NCBI RefSeq assembly: GCF_007830055.1
Contig: NZ_VLLE01000007.1
Location: 186,001-250,000 of the forward strand
Direction: 5' to 3'
DNA from: Lacibacter cauensis
Lineage (GTDB): Bacteria; Bacteroidota; Bacteroidia; Chitinophagales; Chitinophagaceae
Length of the DNA: 64,000 bases
The translations under genes were made by a program, and so were the position numbers. Shown here piece by piece: positions 60,161 through 64,000 of this stretch. The notes beneath the pieces were generated by a model. It saw nothing but the letters and a program-made list of their open reading frames with translations. It ran no database searches and was not told where the DNA came from. Each line of letters begins with the position of its first letter. Positions within the stretch are counted from its first letter, which is position 1.

Positions 60161-61381
60161 ATGATAGATATAAAAGTTCCAACAGTAGGTGAGTCAATTA
60201 GTGAAGTAACGTTATTGAAATGGACGAAACCCAATGGCGCTTGGGTAGAAAGAGACGAGGTGATTGCGGAACTCGAAAGCGAAAAGGCAACCTTTGAAAT
60301 TAACGCAGAACAGGCGGGTGTTTTAATTTATGGTGCGCAGGAAGGCGATACCTTAAAGGTTGGTGATATTGCCTGCCAGATTGATGAAACGGCTCCCAAG
60401 CCCGAAGGCGCTGCTGCTCCGGCTCCCGCTGCTGAAGCTCCTAAAAAAGAAGAAGTAAAATCAACAGCCCCGGTTACAGCTGTGGCTAACGATATTAAAG
60501 CTACGCCTGTAGCAGCTGCAATTATTGCCGATAAGAAAGTAGATCCGCAAAGTATTAAGCCATCGGGTACCGGCGGACGTATTTTAAAAGATGATGTGTT
60601 GAATGCGTTGTCGAACCCCGGTAAGCAGTCGTACAAAGGTGCAGAGCTCAACAGTCGCAACGTACGCAAGGAAAAGATGAGCAATCTGCGGAAGACCATC
60701 AGCCGTCGTTTGGTGGAGAGCAAGAACACCACTGCCATGCTCACTACGTTTAACGAAGTGGATATGGGTCGTATTATGGAAGTACGTTCCAAGTACAAAG
60801 ACAAGTTTAAAGAACTGCATGGTGTAAACCTCGGCTTTATGAGCTTCTTTGCAAAAGCATGTGCCATTGCATTGGGCGAATGGCCTGCAGTAAATGCCTA
60901 CATCGATGCGGAAGAAATTATTTACCACGATTATGCAGATATTTCCATTGCTGTTTCTACACCACGTGGGTTAACAGTGCCTGTTATGCGTAACGTAGAA
61001 AGCATGAGCATGGCCGATGTAGAGAAGAAGGTGGTAGAACTTGCAGGTAAGGCAAGAGATAACAAATTAACGATGGAAGAACTCACCGGTGGTACGTTTA
61101 CCATTACCAATGGTGGCGTGTTTGGTTCGTTAATGAGTACGCCCATTATTAATTTACCACAGAGTGCAATTTTGGGTATGCACAAAATTCAGGAGCGCCC
61201 GATGGCTGTAAATGGCCAGGTGGTTGTTCGCCCCATGATGTACTTAGCATTAAGTTATGATCACCGCATTATAGATGGAAGAGAGAGTGTGAGCTTTTTG
61301 GTACGTGTTAAGGAATTGCTGGAAAATCCCGAGCTGTTACTGTTCGGAAAAGATCCGGTAAAGACACTGTTGGAAGTATAA
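60161..61381 (+). CDS. sucB: Dihydrolipoyllysine succinyltransferase, E2 of 2-oxoglutarate dehydrogenase
   Basis: 406 residues. The N-terminal lipoyl domain has K42 in [10 protein letters not shown]; a peripheral-subunit-binding domain follows after an Ala/Pro-rich linker (about 75-125), with [20 protein letters not shown]; the acyltransferase domain (about 175-406) has the active-site block [13 protein letters not shown] (H368, D372). E2 transfers the succinyl group to CoA. Full length. Its own promoter must lie in the 135 bp after the upstream terminator; a GAAATTTG near 60131 is a possible -7 element. The gene ends at a strong terminator. Confidence 0.97.
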   Translation: MIDIKVPTVGESISEVTLLKWTKPNGAWVERDEVIAELESEKATFEINAEQAGVLIYGAQEGDTLKVGDIACQIDETAPKPEGAAAPAPAAEAPKKEEVKSTAPVTAVANDIKATPVAAAIIADKKVDPQSIKPSGTGGRILKDDVLNALSNPGKQSYKGAELNSRNVRKEKMSNLRKTISRRLVESKNTTAMLTTFNEVDMGRIMEVRSKYKDKFKELHGVNLGFMSFFAKACAIALGEWPAVNAYIDAEEIIYHDYADISIAVSTPRGLTVPVMRNVESMSMADVEKKVVELAGKARDNKLTMEELTGGTFTITNGGVFGSLMSTPIINLPQSAILGMHKIQERPMAVNGQVVVRPMMYLALSYDHRIIDGRESVSFLVRVKELLENPELLLFGKDPVKTLLEV

Positions 61382-61416
61382 AACACCTCGTAACTTCTAA
61401 CGGTTACTTGCACATG

Positions 61417-61447
61417 AACGTTCTGCAATTTGCAGAACGTTTTTTTG
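61417..61447 (+). terminator. Rho-independent terminator
   Basis: Perfect 11-bp stem AACGTTCTGCA / TGCAGAACGTT with an ATT loop, then a T run. It ends sucB. Confidence 0.92.
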
Positions 61448-61482
61448 TTACATCCTGATTGTATTTTCTTTTCTTTGTGTGC

Positions 61483-62658
61483 ATGAGCCGTTACTATTCC
61501 TATATCAATTCTGCCCGGGAAATTATTGCGGCTTACAGCGGTGCAGAACCTTTTGCATCACATCTTAAAAAACAGTTTGCCGCTAACAAAAAGTTTGGCA
61601 GTAAAGACAGAAAGCAAATAGCACAGCTTTGTTACAGTTATTTCCGTTTAGGTAAATCGTTGCAGCAGTTTACAGTTGAAGAAAAATTATTGGCAGGTTT
61701 GTTCCTCTGTCATCGTTCTTCGAACGATTTGCTGCAGCATTTGAAACCGGAGTGGAATGATGTTATTGAAACTGCGTTTGAAAAGAAGTTGCAGCTATTG
61801 AACAATGAGGTACATGCTGCTGCTGTTTTTCCATTTACAGATGCATTGAGTGCAGGTATTGATGTGGAAGCATTTGCCTTGAGCCATCTGCAGCAACCCG
61901 ATCTTTTTTTACGGATACGCCCGAGGCGAAAAGAAACGGTAGTGCATCAATTGAAAGCAGCCGATGTTCCATTTCAATTGCAGGGAGATGACACGGTAGT
62001 ATTACCCAATACCACAAAGATCGAAGAACTCATTATGCTCAATAAAGATGCGGTGGTACAGGATTACAGTTCGCAACGGGTAGGAGTGTTGTTGAAAAAT
62101 CTTCCACCTCAAACCTTCCACCCTAAACCTTCTGTTTGGGATTGCTGCGCCGCCAGCGGTGGTAAATCCATTATGGCAAAAGACATACTGGGCGATATTG
62201 ATTTAACGGTGAGTGATGTGCGTGAAAGCATTCTTCTCAACTTAAAAAAACGCTTCGCTGAAGCAGGCATTAAACATTACAATAGTAAGGTGATTGATCT
62301 TTCCCATTCACCATTCACTATTCACTATTCACCATTCGATCTCATCATTGCCGATGTGCCCTGTTCGGGCTCCGGTACCTGGGGACGAACTCCTGAGCAA
62401 CTATCGTTTTTTAAGCAAGAATCTATTGAAACATACAGTGCCCTGCAGAAAAAAATCTGTTTCAATGCAAGTACAAAATTGAAACCCGGCGGTTACTTCC
62501 TGTATATCACCTGTTCTGTTTTTAAAAAGGAAAACGAAGAAAATGTACAATGGCTGCAGGATGAATTAAAGTTGAATTTGTTGAAGCAGGAACTGTTGAT
62601 TGGTTATACCCAAAAAGCCGATACCATGTTTGCGGCATTGCTGCAAAAGCCCGCATAG
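61483..62658 (+). CDS. RsmB/NOP family rRNA cytosine methyltransferase
   Basis: 391 residues from the ATG at 61483 (an earlier in-frame ATG at 61459 adds 8 hydrophobic residues and is rejected). SAM-dependent m5C methyltransferase of the RsmB/Nop2 type. The SAM-binding motif I is WDCCAASGGKS; motif IV with the release Cys is ADVPCSGSGTWG; motif VI with the nucleophile Cys is ITCSVFKKENEENV. The N-terminal region is the NusB-like helical domain usual for RsmB. Between motifs an insertion, SHSPFTIHYSPFD, is coded by a run of 7-bp repeats (62304-62338). It converges on the subtilase gene with a gap of one base. Confidence 0.92.
   Translation: MSRYYSYINSAREIIAAYSGAEPFASHLKKQFAANKKFGSKDRKQIAQLCYSYFRLGKSLQQFTVEEKLLAGLFLCHRSSNDLLQHLKPEWNDVIETAFEKKLQLLNNEVHAAAVFPFTDALSAGIDVEAFALSHLQQPDLFLRIRPRRKETVVHQLKAADVPFQLQGDDTVVLPNTTKIEELIMLNKDAVVQDYSSQRVGVLLKNLPPQTFHPKPSVWDCCAASGGKSIMAKDILGDIDLTVSDVRESILLNLKKRFAEAGIKHYNSKVIDLSHSPFTIHYSPFDLIIADVPCSGSGTWGRTPEQLSFFKQESIETYSALQKKICFNASTKLKPGGYFLYITCSVFKKENEENVQWLQDELKLNLLKQELLIGYTQKADTMFAALLQKPA
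62304..62338. repeat. In-frame 7-bp repeat array inside the methyltransferase gene
   Basis: Five units of CYATTCA in a row (CCATTCA, CCATTCA, CTATTCA, CTATTCA, CCATTCG). The unit matches the CYAYTCA form of the intergenic repeat at 30870. The reading frame is kept; the array adds about 11 residues between the SAM motif and motif IV of the methyltransferase. Confidence 0.7.
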
Positions 62659-62659
62659 G

Positions 62660-64000
62660 TTATTGTTTGATAAACCCGTTTGTGCTGTAATGTTCCCCGT
62701 TTTTATACACGACTAAAAGATACTTACCGGCCGGTAAGGCATTTAGACGGATTTCTTTGGTTGCAGTGCCGGTTGGTTTATTGTACAATTCCTGTTGTAC
62801 AATTCTTCCCTGTGCATTTACAAGCTGTAGTTGAAAGCTACCATTGCCTTGCTCTTTAAACTGTACAAACAATTTATCTGTAGTCACCGGGTTGGGGAAG
62901 AGTTTAATTTTTTCATTATTGCCTGCCGGGTCGTTGATGTTGGTGGTTGCACAACTGCTGCCCGCTGTTACCGAAACCGAATCAATAGCATACGCACGGT
63001 AGCCAACGGTATTGGTATCAATCACCTGTACAATACGGTATTGAATAATGCCGCTTACCTGCAGTGCATCGTTCACAGAATATTGCTGTGCCGAGAAAAC
63101 GGTTCCTTTTGCAGCAATTGTTTGCAGAACGGAATAGCCTGTTTCACCGGGCAGCTTGCGTTCCAGCTTGTATTGCATTGATGCAATGTCTTTGCTGTTC
63201 CATTGAATGGTTGCCGTACAATTAGTAACACTGCTTGTTGCTGTAGAAAGTTCGGCAACAAGCAAACCCACGGCTGTTTTCATATCGGGCAAACCATAAC
63301 CATATTGCGGTTGGGGCGAAGTGTATTTATCGCTGCTCTTATGCAGTGTGGTAATGATTTTCTGATTGTTGACTTCCGGAAATAATTGCCACAGGCAGGT
63401 AGCAAGTCCTGCCATATTCGGTGCAGAAAACGAAGTGCCATTACTTGTTCCGGGTGTCCCCGATGTTGTTGAAACGGTAGCACCTTGTCCTAATGAAACC
63501 ACATCCGCTTTTACCTGTCCATCACTTGTTGGGCCAAAGCTGGAAAAAGCAGCAATCACATTACTACTGTTTACCGCACCAACGGCCAGTACACTATCAG
63601 CATCGGCCGGGGCTACTAAGTATTTCCATGTTTTATCACCTTCGTTACCGTTGCTGTTCACCACCAACATTCCTTTTTTGGCAGCCATGTCGGCATGTTT
63701 GCTTACGGTTGTGCTGTTGCCATTCATCTGCGCATAAGTATGATCATAAGCCGGGTTATCGAATTTGGTGTAGCCAACCGAAGAAGAAATCACATCCACA
63801 CCTGCACTGTCTGCATATTCGGCACCCAGTGCCCAGTTAAACTCTTCAATGGGTTGTTCGGTAAAAACATCTTCGGTGCGTAAAAGGAAAAAAGAAGCAT
63901 GGGGTGCAGAGCCTGTAAATGTTCCGGGCTTGTTGGCTGCAACGGTCGATAAACACTGCATGCCGTGCGCATTGTCTTCGTTAACACTCACTTCATTCAA
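62660..64000 (-). CDS. T9SS-secreted subtilisin-like serine protease (N-terminus beyond window)
   Basis: C-terminal 446 residues of an S8 subtilase; the start is outside the window. The catalytic His lies at the edge in NAHGMQCLS, the oxyanion Asn in VVNSNGNEGDK, and the Ser in NGTSFSAPNMAG; the Asp is not in view. A domain of about 90 residues follows the protease (TATIQWNSKDIASMQYKLERKLPGETGYS, Fn3-like), then a C-terminal type A sorting domain of the type IX secretion system: KLFPNPVTTDKLFVQF, LVNAQGRIVQQELY, LNALPAGKYLLVVYKNG. The enzyme is therefore exported across the outer membrane and anchored at the surface or released. The gene converges with the methyltransferase. Confidence 0.92.
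   Translation of the reverse strand: MNEVSVNEDNAHGMQCLSTVAANKPGTFTGSAPHASFFLLRTEDVFTEQPIEEFNWALGAEYADSAGVDVISSSVGYTKFDNPAYDHTYAQMNGNSTTVSKHADMAAKKGMLVVNSNGNEGDKTWKYLVAPADADSVLAVGAVNSSNVIAAFSSFGPTSDGQVKADVVSLGQGATVSTTSGTPGTSNGTSFSAPNMAGLATCLWQLFPEVNNQKIITTLHKSSDKYTSPQPQYGYGLPDMKTAVGLLVAELSTATSSVTNCTATIQWNSKDIASMQYKLERKLPGETGYSVLQTIAAKGTVFSAQQYSVNDALQVSGIIQYRIVQVIDTNTVGYRAYAIDSVSVTAGSSCATTNINDPAGNNEKIKLFPNPVTTDKLFVQFKEQGNGSFQLQLVNAQGRIVQQELYNKPTGTATKEIRLNALPAGKYLLVVYKNGEHYSTNGFIKQ

Noticed and set aside
1-64000. tRNA, rRNA, CRISPR array, insertion sequence or integron
   Set aside because: I inspected intergenic regions by eye on both strands and found no cloverleaf, no direct repeats with unique spacers, no transposase frame and no terminal inverted repeats.

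Overview
The window reads as a chromosomal segment of a Bacteroidota bacterium, most likely a Chitinophagaceae-type member (inference from gene families; no rRNA marker is present). Support comes from promoters of the TTG / TAnnTTTG type, many SPII lipoproteins, a type IX secretion (T9SS) C-terminal sorting domain, a clade II nitrous oxide reductase, and families typical of the phylum (ASPIC/FG-GAP proteins, DUF5916, head-GIN DUF2807, YwqK/MORN-like repeats, DUF3857-transglutaminase proteins). I see no tRNA, rRNA, CRISPR array, phage or insertion sequence. Both ends cut through a gene.

Region 1 (1-6.2 kb, + strand): two beta-lactamase-fold serine hydrolases, two related cell-surface lipoproteins, a RibD/DHFR-like reductase and an S41 peptidase with a CBM48-like tail. 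Three of these units are preceded by copies of a 16-bp palindrome, TCACAT-N4-ATGTGA, each exactly 23 bp upstream of a TAnnTTTG-like box, which suggests one regulon. Region 2 (6.2-9.7 kb, - strand): a very large FG-GAP/ASPIC lipoprotein.

Region 3 (9.8-19.7 kb): respiration of nitrous oxide. A lipoprotein cytochrome c, nosZ, a membrane-NosL fusion, nosD, nosF and nosY form an operon, followed by a truncated hemoglobin. A divergent Crp/Fnr regulator, a 12-helix heme-copper-oxidase-like protein and a fasciclin lipoprotein flank it. Copies of a second palindrome, TATGAYT-N2-AGTCATA-like, sit at the class II activator position (about -41.5) before three of the units, so the whole set is probably one Crp/Fnr regulon. 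Region 4 (19.6-31 kb): lpxB, an orphan multi-PAS histidine kinase, small secreted proteins, surE, a LexA-like XRE/S24 regulator and a DUF5916 outer-surface protein.

Region 5 (31-39.2 kb, mostly - strand): the ligase-associated DNA-repair set: PdeM phosphoesterase, Lhr-like helicase, ATP-dependent DNA ligase and beta-CASP-type exonuclease, plus a 52-residue DUF2256 zinc-ribbon gene whose stop codon overlaps the exonuclease start. A histone-deacetylase-family protein lies downstream of pdeM. Region 6 (39.2-49.6 kb): a periplasmic-binding-protein-like gene with guaA, a head-GIN lipoprotein, a YjbR-like protein, a two-lobed retropepsin overlapping a protein with four tandem glycogen-binding-like modules, ThuA, an M14 carboxypeptidase and rpsT.

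Region 7 (49.9-61.4 kb, + strand): sucA and sucB of the 2-oxoglutarate dehydrogenase complex, separated by a 1097-residue TPR/YwqK-repeat protein and two DUF3857-transglutaminase proteins, the second of which has lost its catalytic cysteine. The window closes with an RsmB-type rRNA methyltransferase carrying an in-frame array of 7-bp repeats, and a T9SS-secreted subtilase. Ordinary housekeeping content dominates; the two palindrome regulons, the DUF2256 coupling, the NosL fusion and the degenerate transglutaminase pair are the points most worth checking.
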